From assembly GCF_000003815.2 (NCBI RefSeq), contig NC_049995.1:16134539-16198538 (forward strand): a DNA stretch of 64,000 nt, read 5' to 3'. Origin of the DNA: Branchiostoma floridae. Its lineage: Eukaryota; Chordata; Leptocardii; Amphioxiformes; Branchiostomatidae. How positions within the stretch are numbered: position 1 is the first letter of the stretch; the number at the start of each line of letters is the position of its first letter. This document shows, in pieces, positions 23,251 through 34,944 of this stretch. The notes beneath the pieces were generated by a model. The model made no database searches. It worked only from the letters and a program-made list of their open reading frames with translations, and had not been told where the DNA came from. Position numbers and translations under genes: made by a program.

Positions 23251-24439
23251 AGTGCTATCTTGATTGAATTACCCTTAATGCTATTTTGAGTGTTTAGCTT
23301 TATGTTCTGTAAAGCTAAGGGCACGACCCGCCGTACGTGCAATTTTTCCGTACGTTTTTTGGGAAGCCACGTCCGCCACGTATTTCAGATTCTGACAACG
23401 TTCAGGTTGTACAGGGCAGGCGCGTCGCCCGTACTGGCACGTAGGTGGGGGTGGGGGCGAATCGATATCCCCAGCCCAAATACACAAAGTTTTGCCTGAA
23501 ATGTTATAAAGAATCGGAAGTCGGATAATTGTGGAAATTGCACCAAAAACAACAACTTTCACCCTTCGAATCTTCTATAGCGTTTGATATCCGGTTCTTT
23601 TGAGAAATACAGCCGTGTTTTAGTTATTTTACTTTCCCTTAAGACTTGAACTACTTTCCATCTTTCAGAACTGGCTTCCAAGCAAATCAGGGTCAACTCT
23701 GTCGTGTAAGTACGTTAAGCTTGTTTCTTGAATAGAATGCATGTTAAAGTAATAACTATTCACATTTTTTGGGTCCTTTTTATTACAAACCACAAAAAAA
23801 GAATTGTTTTTGGTATTTAAGTTGATGGAAAATCTTCCTTTGACTATCGTTGCGCTGGACTAGTAGTTGCTTCAGACATGATTGCGTTTTGAATGCAACT
23901 CTTCGAACGTTTTGTACGCATTCTTATTAATTATGCACCCCCCCCCCCCCCCACACACACACAGCCCTGGTGTGATTCCGACGGAGATTTTCAAACGAAC
24001 AGGAATGAGTGAAAAGGATTATACCAAGGTACTAGAGTTGTCTTGTCTACTTAGAGCAGTATATATACATACTTACGTATCCACGTATCAACAATCCTCT
24101 ACGAAAATAACCCTGACTTTTATATATTTAGAATAGATGCATAGTGCTGGTTTGAAGTAAATTTAGATACCGCATGTTAGATAACGTTACATGTACGGTA
24201 AGATATTGTCGTTGTTGCTTTAGATGTATGTGAATAATATTATGTTTTTCCCCCCATTTTCGCATAACTATAGCTTCTGGAACATTCCAAGTCGACCCAC
24301 GCCCTGGGTAGGGTCGGGGAAGTTTCCGAAGTCGCGAAGACCATCGATCGCCTTCCTGGCCTCGTCGGACGCCTCCTTCATCACCGGGGCACAGGTGCCT
24401 GTGGACGGGGGGATGCAAGTCATGTGTCCGCGTTAGACC

Positions 24440-24590
24440 TAGCCTGGGTACCATAGTGCGCTCCGGCGTTCATATGCAGTCGCTTCTAGCTCTGACGTTC
24501 ATTATACACTACTGATATACAGTCGCTTCTCTGTGTTGATAGCAGAAGCGAACATAGGAGCGAACTACTATCCGGATGGTACCCAGGCTT
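24440..24590. mobile_element. Foldback element inserted at the SDR copy 2 stop codon
   Basis: It runs from TAGCCTGGGTACCAT to ATGGTACCCAGGCTT and is flanked by the direct 9-bp repeat CGTTAGACC at 24431-24439 and 24591-24599. The repeat includes the final Arg codon and TAG stop of SDR copy 2, so insertion duplicated the stop. Terminal words and target-duplication length match the family at 3955-4311. A fragment ending ATGGTACCCAGGCTAA lies at about 1142-1158. Confidence 0.8.
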
Positions 24591-26226
24591 CGTTAGACCT
24601 ACGTCACATTTCCAAACCGTGGCCCGGGCTAAAGGAATTAATAGAAAGTTTATTTGCGAGTTCATGCCCGTAGGCTAATTGCAAGTACATATGGTACAAA
24701 CAAGAGAGGGAATATTCAAGTAACAATGAACTGTGATAAATATTATTACACAAAGAGACTACTCGAATACTAGTGTTGACTATATCTAGATATGTCAATA
24801 GATTAATGAACAATAAACAATAAGATCTTTACCTGCCCTTAAACCCGAGTGTGGCAGTAGAGTATGAAGTTTGATGCTTATCATTTTTTCTGTACAATGA
24901 TGCGGTTTATCGGGTATGCAATTGCAAACTTGTAAATCGCATAAGGCCACAGCAAGTAAATTTTATGGATGACATCCTATGCAGAGTGCAAAAATGAGGA
25001 TAGCGCGAAAAAAAACCAAGATGGGTAAAAAAAAAAGAAGATGGCTAGAAATTGACACCATAAACATCGTAACAATATTTGAAGTGACAAAAAAGTGAAC
25101 AAGTGTAGTAAAAGTGATACTAGTGTGGTACACTGGTATCACTTGCCAAGCCGGCAACCACATTTCATTTCTTCTATATTGTTGGCACTTTCACAACTAT
25201 CCAACAAGTTTCACTTCTGCAACTATAGTCATAGCTACCTTCCTAGTGTCACTTCTACAAGTATGATTATCAGGCTACAACACAATATGTTTGCCTATTT
25301 TGGTCTATCTGACCATCCCCAAAGAGGAAAAAAAATCTTGTTTTTTTTTCTGAAATCAGGCGAAAATTAATGCGCGCGCTGATTTACTTGTTGTGGCCTA
25401 ATGGCATAACACACCAGGTTTATAACGCTAGTTCACCTTTATCCGTGGAGAAACCTATATCGTTGTTTTTAAAAACATGATATTGGGGGATATCAAGTCG
25501 ATGGACGGTTCTTTCAAACTGTAGTATTTTGAAAATATTGCAGTTTGAAACCACTGTCAGTTGACTTAAAATCCATAAATGCCCTGTTTTTAGAAACAAC
25601 GGATATAGGTTACCCTACGGATAAAGGCGAACCAACGTTACTGAAGAGTACAGGCTGCATATCGTGACAGATTTAACTGATCCACTTACACCAGGAAGGA
25701 CCTATATATATATGCTCTTTTCCGTATGCGTGATGGGTTCTTTTACGTGCTCGAGGTGTGGCTAGTCTAAAACACAGGACCAACATCTGCTTGGAGAACT
25801 TGGACGAAGGGAGGAGGTAAGGTTACGTCACGGAGGTCAATGACCTCAGAAAGCTTATCCAGCGTAACGTAAACTTTGGCTTCACGTAAACTAGCTAAAG
25901 CATCGCATACTGATACAATCCCCTGCCTAGTTCCCATTGAAATATTTTAAGATACATTAAAAAATGTTTCATTTTTGCAACACTTATGATGTTTTTTACA
26001 TCTGATGCAAAAAAATTAAAATGTTGCTTTGCGTTTCGATGCCGTCCTTGTTCAAGTTCCGTGTCCAAACAGGTTCAAGGTTCATAAGAATTACACGTGA
26101 TATATCAATTGAACTTGGTCGCTGCAAGGACGTTATATACTGGTCAATGTCTTTGGTCACTGTCAGAGCCAAGGAGAGAAAACTTACGTCTGTTTTAGGC
26201 TCGAAGTTGAAGTCTTCTGCCCAAGG
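24591..26226. other. Intergenic region between SDR copies 2 and 3
   Basis: It holds a single arm of the foldback family seen at 58975 (CGTCACATTTCCAAACCGTG at about 24601), unique-looking AT-rich DNA, and from about 25390 the duplicated SDR 5' flank. No gene is supported. Confidence 0.55.
25834..25846 (+). promoter_or_regulatory. IR1 nuclear-receptor palindrome upstream of SDR copy 3
   Basis: AGGTCA-A-TGACCT is a perfect IR1, about 380 bp upstream of the start. It matches the site before copy 2 apart from the spacer base, while neighbouring sequence differs at many positions. Confidence 0.55.
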
Positions 26227-28136
26227 ATGCCTGACTTAAGAGGAAAGGTAACCATTATCACAGGTGAGTTAAAGTTATGTATTACGTTTCCCGGTATGTT
26301 CGATCGAGGTCTCACCGCTACTGGTAACTTACCTGACCCTGTGACGTTCCAATGTATCATCCAAACTCCATGCAGTATACACATAGGTGAGGTGACACAA
26401 ACGTTATGTAGATTGCATGTATCATGTTTATTTTGGAGGACAAGAAAGATTTGAAGCAGAATTGCAGCTCAAAAGAACGTACTTCCGGTATATGGTATAC
26501 GTAGACTGCAATCTTTTTGTGAACTTGCGTGAAGTTAAAATCAGCATAAGGTTATTACGACCATTACTATGAACTTCATTCGAACTTTGTTCACTAGTAC
26601 CCTGTTCTTAGTCTCCACCAGAATCCGACCTAACGGAATAGGGGACTTTTGGGCCAATTTAGGAATGAAAGTCTAACAGGAGTCAGTAATTGGCCTAGGA
26701 GTGAACTGACTGGCCGGTGGATTGACCGAAAAAGACTGAAATCCCATTGCAACTAATTTGGATCATATTTTTCATCTGAGCTAAAAAAAATAACACATCT
26801 GCTTGGAGACTTACCTGTTCTGCCCCTTGTGCGAACTGACTCTCCCTCCCTCCAGGTGCTAGTTCAGGTATCGGGAGGGGGACAGCTGTGGAATTTGCCC
26901 AGCTGGGAGCGCACCTGGCTCTGACTGGGAGGAACCAGGAAAACCTGCAGGCCACAGCAAAGGCCTGTGTGGAGGCAGGGACTCCGCAAGACAAGGTGTT
27001 TGTTTGTTTGTTTGCTTGTTAGCTTGTTTGTTTGCTTGTTGTTTTTACCTGGCATTGACTTCCTCCCCCCAAACATTATGACTGTAGAAGCCTGCAGGTG
27101 GAGCAAATTTGTTTTCCTGATATTTCTTTACTACATTATGCTTCATGTCTTTCTGACCTTCGGCTTGTATCTTACAATGAAAACATTTTTTTTTTCATTT
27201 GACTCTGCATCTCTCCCCCCAGATTCTGCTTGTGACAGGAGACATCTGTGATGAACAAGTGCAGAAAAACCTGGTGGAACAAACTGTGCAGAAGTTTGGC
27301 AGGATAGATGTCTTGGTGAAGGATTTAACTTATATTTAGTCCCAGTCTTAGAACAGAAGCATACTTAATATGACTCAAAATTCGTATGTCATAACTACTT
27401 AAAACTTGAAACATTACGTCTCCATACTTAATGTATTGTATCAATTTCAAAGGTCTCGGTTCGGAGTTTTTCAAGATAGAGTGCCCATTTGACTCTTGGA
27501 CCGTTTAAAAGTCCCCAAACATCATTTTGCGGACAATTTAATGTGAGTAATTTGTAAAGAGTAAAGGCCCATGAGACATAAACAAATCACGACTGGACAT
27601 TGTTATGCGAATCGAGTCAATGATCGAGACGAGAAGAGTTTACAAGTCAGGGGCATTCACCTTTTACATGTTACCCACAATGCAGTTCGCTGCGCGCGCG
27701 AACTTGAATCTTTAATCACCTTATCCCTATCCTAACAGGTGAACAACGCCGGCATCGGAGGTCCCGTTACCATAGAGACGATTGACATGGCGACCTACGA
27801 CAGAATCATGAACGTCAACGTTCGAAGTGTGGTGACCTTGACTCAGCTGTGCATCCCACATCTCGCAAAAACTCAAGGTTAAAGATCCGAAATAATGACT
27901 TAACATGTGACTTGAGCGCGGTCACATATGTCGTGCGATTGTCGTACAATCGCTAACTCAGGGTATTTCGGGGACACAAATGTACGTCTCCTGCAAAGTT
28001 CAACTGTCTTGTTACACAAAATGCTGTTTTGGATCCATGTCGGTGGTTGGTTCTGTCACGGCCTGCTTGAAAATCCTATGGCATCAAAATCGTGCGAGGA
28101 TAGCACAACCCATGTGACCGCGCCCTTAGTGACTTT

Positions 28137-28172
<36 letters not shown>

Positions 28173-31100
28173 ACGGTTTTTTTTACAGTTAGATATATTG
28201 AATTGTTCATTCTAGAAGAAGATTGATGGATGTCACTCGAAACTGGCGTCCGGAAGCAATTCTCCAAATCTTTTCCAGTTCTAGATTGATTTGATTTTGA
28301 AAATAGGTTTCATGTTTCATTTAGAGTATGTTGTATAGTGTAGTGACATAAATGTTTGTCTGAGCTGATTTGACAGTCAACTTGTAAATGTACAAATGTA
28401 CATAGATCTTATCACCTTAGACAATGCGTTTATCACTCGCACGGCACGAAAAACGGTATTTAAGCGTGCTGAAACCATGCGTAATGTTGACGTATTTCCC
28501 TCCTTTACGGACCTATACACCACTTATACGAGTACGTAAATATTGCCTTTAAGTGGTCTTTCCGTAGGTCCGTGTTAGTCCTTATTTTCCGGTTTTCCAG
28601 TTGTCTTTCAGCAGCTTAAAGATGTCGTAACTGATTATTAAAACCCCCTTAAAACTTGTTTAAACTTCACGTTTATTTGATCTAAAGCCTCTTTACGTCT
28701 TATATACGTGTGCATTAAGAGGATTATAACGTGTGTTTAGGTGCCTTTTCAGCAGCTTAAAGTTGCCATAAATACTTATTAAAACGCCCTTAAGACATGT
28801 TTAAACTTCACGTTTATTTGATCTAAAGCCTCTTTACGTCTTATATACGTGTGCATTAAGTGGATTTTAACGTATATTATGTGCCTTTTCAGCAGCTTAA
28901 AGTTGCCATAAATACTAATTAAAACGCCCTTAAAACATGTTTAAACTTCACGTTTATTTGATCTAAAGCCTCTTTACGTCTTATATACTTGTGCATTAAG
29001 AGGATTATAACGTGTGTTTATGTGCCTTTTCAGCAGCTTAAAGTTGCCATAAATACTTATTAAAACGCCCTTAAGACATGTTTAAACTTCACGTTTATCT
29101 GATCTAAAGCCTCTTTACGTCTTATATACGTGTGCATTAAGTGGATTATAACGTGTGTTTATGTGCCTTTTCAGCAGCTTAAATTCGCCATAAATACTTA
29201 TTAAAACGCCCTTAAGACATGTTTAAACTTCACGTTTATTTGATCTAAAGCCTATTTACGTCTCATATGCGTGTGCATTAAGAGTCTATATATTTCGTTT
29301 TAGCAGCTAAAAGTTGTCATATATACGCACTAAAACACCCTTAAGACATGTTTAAACTTCCCTCTGTACGTCTCATATACGTATGCATTAGGTTGATTAT
29401 AAGGTGTGGATAAGTGCCATTTTAGCAGAATAATCATAAGCACATTTCAAAGCAAGAAAATACAATGGATGACACTTTGAAATTTTATTGAATCACGAGA
29501 AAATATTACAGGGAAAAGTAAAAAGAAAACTACAGCCTACTAGGTATTTGTGGCCTATTATTCTGATGTAGTCGGCAGTTGAAGCAATCACAACGGTTGT
29601 GCAATTCCGTGCAGCATCCAAGTCCACAGTAACATTTCCAGTGTCGGACGAAGCGTCTCGGCGTAAGTTAAAAAGAGCACACAGTTCCATCTGGCCACCA
29701 CAGGAATAAGAATCCGGTAAGATCTAGAGTAGTGGCCGATATGACTCGTGTTGTTGGATGGTCTTGGACTCTTGGATTATTTGGACGCGAAACATGTTCA
29801 GCTTGCAGTCTCGGCTTCTATTAATCCGGATGGTACAATGGTCATGATTCCCCATTCTGTGTCGATTTCCAACAGCATCAACTTGTACAGAATGATAGCC
29901 ACCTCCTCTCTTTGCGTCAAATTCCGTCAACGGGGGTCCTAGGCGGTAACGGCCACAACTTGCGGATTAGAACAGGTCCAAACGTTCTTCAATACTTCTC
30001 TTCAAATGAACGCCTGGAAAGTAACCGCTCCGTGCCAGTAAATTTGAACCCCCACTCTTTTCTGCCATTGGATACATCCTATCACATGACACAGCCGCTG
30101 TGTATGTATAGTATGCCGGCCACAGACGGAGGCGCGCCCCATGCGGCCGCATACGCGTACGAATTAACGCTGAATAAATTTACATCTAGCCTGCCCACGC
30201 ATATCACAATAAAAAAAAAAAACACGAGCAACACGGGAAGACACTGCCTGTGAGCCCAAACTGTTCTTTCTTGACGCTTGCTTGCAGATAAAGAAGTAAA
30301 CATCATTCGTACATTTACTTGTAGAAATGCTCGCCGTTTTATAGTAAGAAAAACATAGAGAAAACACCACTCACTACACAAAACGCTATGTCTACTACAT
30401 CCGTATTCTTCAAGCAGAGGTTGAGTCGCTGAGATATCAATAGTGTAGCAGTCGGGATTTCTACCGGCGCTTAGCTCTCGGCTCAACTTGCCACAAAAAA
30501 AACAGGCGGCCTGAGTTAGACCCTGGAAGTTCAGAACATATATGCGGTATATTAAAAAGTGAAGGGTCTCCTCCTTTTCGCATAAACTGCGCTTCAAACA
30601 TGCCGTATGTTCAGCAGAAAAGGCCTAAAACCTTTGAGACCGTATAAGCCAATAAATAAAACGGGGCTGGTGCCCCCCGTTCGCTTAAACTACGCGGATT
30701 CAAAGATTAAACATGTCGTATGTTTGACAGAAATACGTAACATTTCATATACGTCTTGGCAACATATAAGCTAAACGGGGGTGGTCTCCCCTAGTTTGCC
30801 TAAACTGCGCGGATTCGAAGATTAAACATGTCATATGTTCAACAGAAATACGCAACATTTCATATACGTTTTGGCAACATATAAGCTAAACGGGGGTGGT
30901 CTCCCCTAGTTTGCCTAAACTGCGCGGATTCAAAGATTAAACATGTCGTATGTTCAATAGAAATACGCAACATTTCATATACGTTTGGGCAACATATAAG
31001 CTAAACGGAGGAGGTCTCCCCTAGTTCGCTTAAAAGTGCGCGGATTCAATTGAAAGATTAAACATGTCGTATGTTTGACAGAAATACGCAACATTTCAGA

Positions 31101-34100
31101 TACGTCTTTGCAACATATAAGCTAAACGGTGGAGGTCTCCCCTAGTTCGCTGAAAGTCTTAAACTGCGAAGATTCAAAGATTAAACATGTCGTATGTTCA
31201 ACAGAAATACGCAACATTTCATATACGTTTTGGCAACATATAAGCTAAATGGGGGAGGTCTCCCCTAGTTCGCTTAAACTGCGCGGATTCAAAAATTAAA
31301 CATGTCGTATGTTCAACAGAAATACGCAGCATTTCATGTACGTTTTGGCAACATATAAGCTAAACGGGGGAGGTCTCCCCTAGTTCGCTTAAACTGCGCG
31401 GATTCAAAGATTAAACATGCCGTATGTTCAACAGAAATACGCAAAATTTCAAATACGTTCTGGCAACATATAAGCTAAACGGGGGAGGTCTCCCCGTGTT
31501 CGCTTAAAAGTGCGCGGATTCAAAGATTAAACATGTCGTACGTTCAACAGAAATACGCAATATTTCATATACGTCTTGGCAACATATAAGCTAAACGGGG
31601 GAGGTCTCCCCTAGTTCGCTTGAACTGCGCAGATTCAATGATTAAACATGTCGTATGCTCAACAAAAATACGTAACATTTCATATACGTCTTAGCAACAT
31701 ATAAGGTCTCCCCTAGTTCGGTTAAAAGTGGGCGGATTCAATTGAAAGATTAAACATGTCGTATGTTTGACAGAAATACGCAACATTTCATATACGTCTT
31801 GGCAACATATAAGCTAAACGGTGGAGGTCTCCCCTAGTTCGCTGAAAGTCTTGAACTGCGTGGATTCAAAGTTTAAACATGTCGTATGTTCAACAGAAAT
31901 ACGCAACATTTCATATACGTTTTGGCAACATATAAGCTAAATGGGGGAGGTCTCCCCTAGTTCGCTTAAACTGCGCGGATTCAAAGATTAAACATGTCGT
32001 ATGTTCAACAGAAATACGCAACATTTCATATACGTTTTGGCAACATATAAGCTAAATGGGGGAGGTCTCCCCTAGATCGCTTAAACTGCGCGGATTCAAA
32101 GATTAAACATGTCGTATGTTCAGCAGAAATACGCAACATGTCATGTACGTTTTGGCAATATATAAGCTAAACGGGGGAGGTCTCCCCTAGTTTGCTTAAA
32201 CTGCGCGGATTCAAAAATTAACCATGTCGTATGTTCCACAAAAATATGCAAAATTTCAAATACGTTCTGGCAACATATAAGCTAAACGGGGGAGGTCTCA
32301 CCTTGTTCGCTTAAACTGCGCGGATTCAAAGATTAAACATATCGTGTGTTTTACAGAAATACGCAACATTTTATATACGTCTTGGCAACATATAAGCTAA
32401 ACGGAGGAGGTCTGCCCATGTTCGTTTAAACTGCGCGGATTCAAAGATGAAACATGGCGTATATTCAACAGAAAAACGCAACATTTCATATAATTTAAGG
32501 GAGCGCAATATATAAGCCAAACGTAAGAGGTCTTCCCTGTTCGAATTGAACCTTGCGCACAGAAAGATTGAATACGTCACATGCTTTCGGAACAAACAAC
32601 ACAGAACAGTATTGTATTTGACTTTGCTGAGTTATTAACATAACATTTTGTACCGGAAAACGCAATTGTCTGTTTTGACTGTAAATCTTGCCACTGTTTT
32701 AAAATAGATGACGCAATGCTTTATCAAACACCAGACAAAGGCTTATTATATTTGACATAGCCGAGGTAAGTTTGGTAAACATGTATTTTGTAACAGATCT
32801 AGAGAAACGGTATTTGTGAGTTTTGACAGAAAATATAACCACAGTGGTAAAACAGTAATACGGATTATTTTTTATAACTTTTTAAGACATTTAAGTTGTC
32901 TTTTCGGCATACTAAAATAGATGTAAAATTCACGTAAAGAAACACGACAGATTAAGTTACATTTACAAACGCTGAAATCTTACGTAAAGGTCAGATGTAT
33001 GTTTCCGATGCCTTTAATAGATCTTAAAATCTTCTGAAATATTTCTCCGCCTTTAAGGGCTTTATACGTATCCCTGAAACTTTGCTTAAATAGTTGTTTT
33101 CGTGCTGTGTCGCAGGGACCATTGTGAATGTGTCGAGCGGGAACGGGTTAAGACCGGTAAGTGTTTCTCTGTAACCGGTAATACGCTAGTTCGCAGTTTG
33201 ATGTGCGTAATCAGCAATAGGATACAGATTTCCGGTGCTAAAACTTCGTGCTGAAAATCGCACAACGATCGTACGACGATCGTACGATGAATGTGACCGT
33301 GCTCTTACTCGTACAATTCACTTTCAGTATCCGGGAAGTCTTGCATACAACATGAGCAAGTCAGCAGTGGACCAGTTCACACGATGTGTTGCACTCGGTT
33401 AGTGAAATTGCTCTATTGGTGTGCTGTATGATGTAAGAAGAACTTTATTGCCCGACAATTGTACTTGATACAATGTATGGCAACTGTTGAACTATTACAC
33501 AAAGTAAAAAATAGAGCTTAACAACCTAGTTAACATAACAAATGTTATGTTAACTAGGTTGTTAAGCTCTAATTTGTTTTGTTAAGCTCATTGCAATACT
33601 ACATCAAAGAATTATGTTAGCCCTTATTAATAAGGGCTAACATAATTCTTTGATATAGTATTGCAATGAAGTAGGCTAATCATTAGTTTCGGTATTCTTT
33701 CTAATAGCAGAGCAGTCCTTGATATATTTGCCTTTTTTTGCATTATAGGAGTTCTGACATCTGAAGATATATGCAAATCTGTTTGTAGCATCGAGTATCT
33801 TGAAAACTGTTGTACTTGATTCGAGAAATTAAAAACTCTCTCCAACAAGATCTCTCCAGTGTCACTGACGAAAGATAACGGATGTTTTCTGAAACGTTTG
33901 ACCGTTTCCAAAATCATATGCAATTGCTTGAGTAATTCTTTTTTTGGCGTATGTAACATCTTGAGTGCTTGGCGTTTATTTTCTAAGATCTGACAGTTAA
34001 TACGATAGACGTAGAATAGATGTATATCTAATTGGTATGTATGAACCATGGCAAAGTTAGTTTCCGAATAAATTTCAGAAAATCGGAATGAATTCGAAAT

Positions 34101-34944
34101 CGAATAAAACGAATACTATGGGGAAATTCGACCAAAATAAAACAACTTTCTCCAGTCAGATCTACTCTTGCCTTTGACATCCGCTTTTATGTGAAAAATA
34201 TATCATATACTTTCTCTTAAGACTATTTCTAATCTTTCAGAACTAGCCTCCAAGCAAATCAGGGTCAATTCTGTCAAGTAAGTCACTATTTCTTGAATAC
34301 AATGCAATGTCTTTTTTCAACTGAATTCAACTTTTCGAACGTTTTGTCCTTTGTAATGCATTGTTATTAATCATGCCCCCCCCCCCTCCCAACACACACA
34401 TGTACGCACAGCCCTGGTATAATTCCGACGGAGATTTTCAAACGAGCAGGAAGGACTGAAGAGGAATGTGCCAAGGTACCGTACTAGAGCTAGAGCTGTT
34501 TTGTCTACTTTAATAGAGCATTATATATACTTGCGTATACATCAACGAATTCGAATTCATCATCCTGTACGGAAATAACCCAGAATTTTATAGAAAAGAT
34601 GCATAGTGTGGCATGGTATACGTATATATGTGTCCTGTCAAGCCAAGCCAAGCCAGGATACTGTCGTTGTCGCGTTTAGATGTGTGCATGGACCTTTGAA
34701 GTTTGTGCCTGAAACAAACAAGGAATAATATTACGTGTTTTTTTTTTTTTTTTTTTTCCTTTTCACTTGCTATAACGTTATATAGCTTCTGGAACATTCC
34801 AAGTCGGCCCACGCCCTGGGGAGGAACGGGGAAGTGACAGAAGTGGCGAAGACCATCGCCTTTCTCGCCTCGTCAGACGCCTCCTTCATTACTGGAGCCC
34901 AGGTGCCTGTGGACGGTGGAAGGCACGCCATGTGCCCACGTTAA
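26227..34944 (+). CDS. Classical short-chain dehydrogenase/reductase, copy 3
   Basis: Intact FabG-like SDR, 259 aa. Exons: 26227-26263, 26856-26995, 27223-27315, 27739-27877, 33116-33156, 33328-33397, 34241-34277, 34412-34475, 34786-34944; phases match copy 1. Cofactor loop TGASSGIG (12-19), canonical NNAG, catalytic N117, S144, Y157 and K161 (YNMSK), NPG, and end GGRHAMCPR. Exon 2 is almost nucleotide-identical to the other copies, while exon 4 (GIGGPVTIETIDMATYDRI) has diverged, which suggests a different substrate pocket or gene conversion of the 5' exons. Intron 4 is 5.2 kb because a 4.67-kb element sits in it, ending six bases before exon 5. Reaction and substrate are unknown; probably cytosolic. 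The promoter contains a perfect IR1 motif. Confidence 0.93.
28139..28170. repeat. (TA)n microsatellite
   Basis: About 16 TA dinucleotides in SDR copy 3 intron 4. Confidence 0.95.
28605..29435. repeat. Satellite array 1, about six units of 140 bp
   Basis: Units start at CAGCAGCTTAAAGTTGCC near 28609, 28750, 28890, 29031, 29172 and 29302. The unit contains CACGTTTATTTGATCTAAAG and CTTTACGTCTTATATACGTG. The first and last units are the most diverged. Confidence 0.92.
29450..30590. other. Non-repetitive core between the two satellite arrays
   Basis: A stretch of about 1.1 kb with higher GC than the arrays. The longest open frame is on the minus strand (30082-30597, 171 codons), with no domain I recognise and low-complexity hydrophobic parts. 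It includes rare GGCGCGCC and GCGGCCGC words near 30130-30145. It may be cargo or the eroded coding part of the surrounding element; no function is assigned. Confidence 0.4.
30600..32560. repeat. Satellite array 2, about 17 units of 115 bp
   Basis: The consensus includes ATTAAACATGTCGTATGTTC, AACAGAAATACGCAACATTT, GGCAACATATAAGCTAAACG and GGGGGAGGTCTCCCCTAG. The last contains a small hairpin (GGGGAG/CTCCCC with GT loop). Units are homogeneous in the middle and diverge at the edges, as expected from unequal exchange. Confidence 0.95.
33513..33570. repeat. Perfect palindrome, 28-bp arms
   Basis: The left arm 33513-33540 (AGAGCTTAACAACCTAGTTA and on) is exactly complementary to 33543-33570, with a 2-bp centre. 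It lies in intron 6 of SDR copy 3. Confidence 0.95.
33589..33668. repeat. Near-perfect palindrome, 38-bp arms
   Basis: The arms 33589-33626 and 33631-33668 share CATTGCAATACT and AAGAATTATGTTAGCCCTTA, with one mismatch and a TTAA centre. It follows the previous palindrome by 18 bp. Confidence 0.95.

Larger units (their letters stand above)
15874..24436 (+). pseudogene. Classical SDR, copy 2, with two frameshifts
   Basis: Same nine-exon plan as copies 1 and 3: 15874-15910, 17132-17270, 17486-17578, 18422-18560, 21689-21729, 22730-22799, 23669-23705, 23965-24028, 24274-24436. Exon 2 has 139 nt instead of 140: a G is missing near 17165, where the other copies read GCTGTGGAATTT. The last exon has 163 nt instead of 159, from ATCG duplicated at 24343-24350. 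Either lesion destroys the C-terminal half. Catalytic residues are otherwise kept (NVSS, YSMSK); NPG has become VPG. All splice sites remain GT/AG, so decay is recent, or the lesions are assembly errors, since exon 2 abuts a 622-base gap. Intron 4 (18561-21688) is long and holds repeats. Confidence 0.8.
28440..33109. mobile_element. 4.67-kb TIR-bounded DNA element, CACTA-like ends
   Basis: The left end reads CACGGCACGAAAAACGG, followed by TATTTAAGC; the right end, complemented, reads CACAGCACGAAAACAAC and the same TATTTAAGC. About 21 of 26 positions match. TCG flanks both sides (28437-28439, 33110-33112), a possible 3-bp target duplication. Ends beginning CAC and a 3-bp duplication recall EnSpm/CACTA elements; the class is inference, because no transposase is recognised. 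Inside are two unrelated satellite arrays (28605-29435 and 30600-32560) around a 1.1-kb segment of unknown nature. The right TIR supplies the sequence in front of the exon 5 acceptor of SDR copy 3. Confidence 0.6.

Noticed and set aside
28605-32560. Regular arrays resembling CRISPR
   Set aside because: Units of 115-140 bp repeat throughout with no unique spacers, in a eukaryotic intron; they are satellites.
28440-33109. ProtoRAG/Transib origin of the CAC-ended element
   Set aside because: RAG-type ends read CACTATG or CACAATG and make 5-bp duplications; here the ends read CACGGCACG/CACAGCACG and only a 3-bp TCG flank is visible.
33627-34049. 140-codon minus-strand frame in SDR copy 3 intron 6
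   Set aside because: It ends in a palindrome and shows no domain I recognise. It may be an eroded transposon piece, but the sequence alone does not support a gene.
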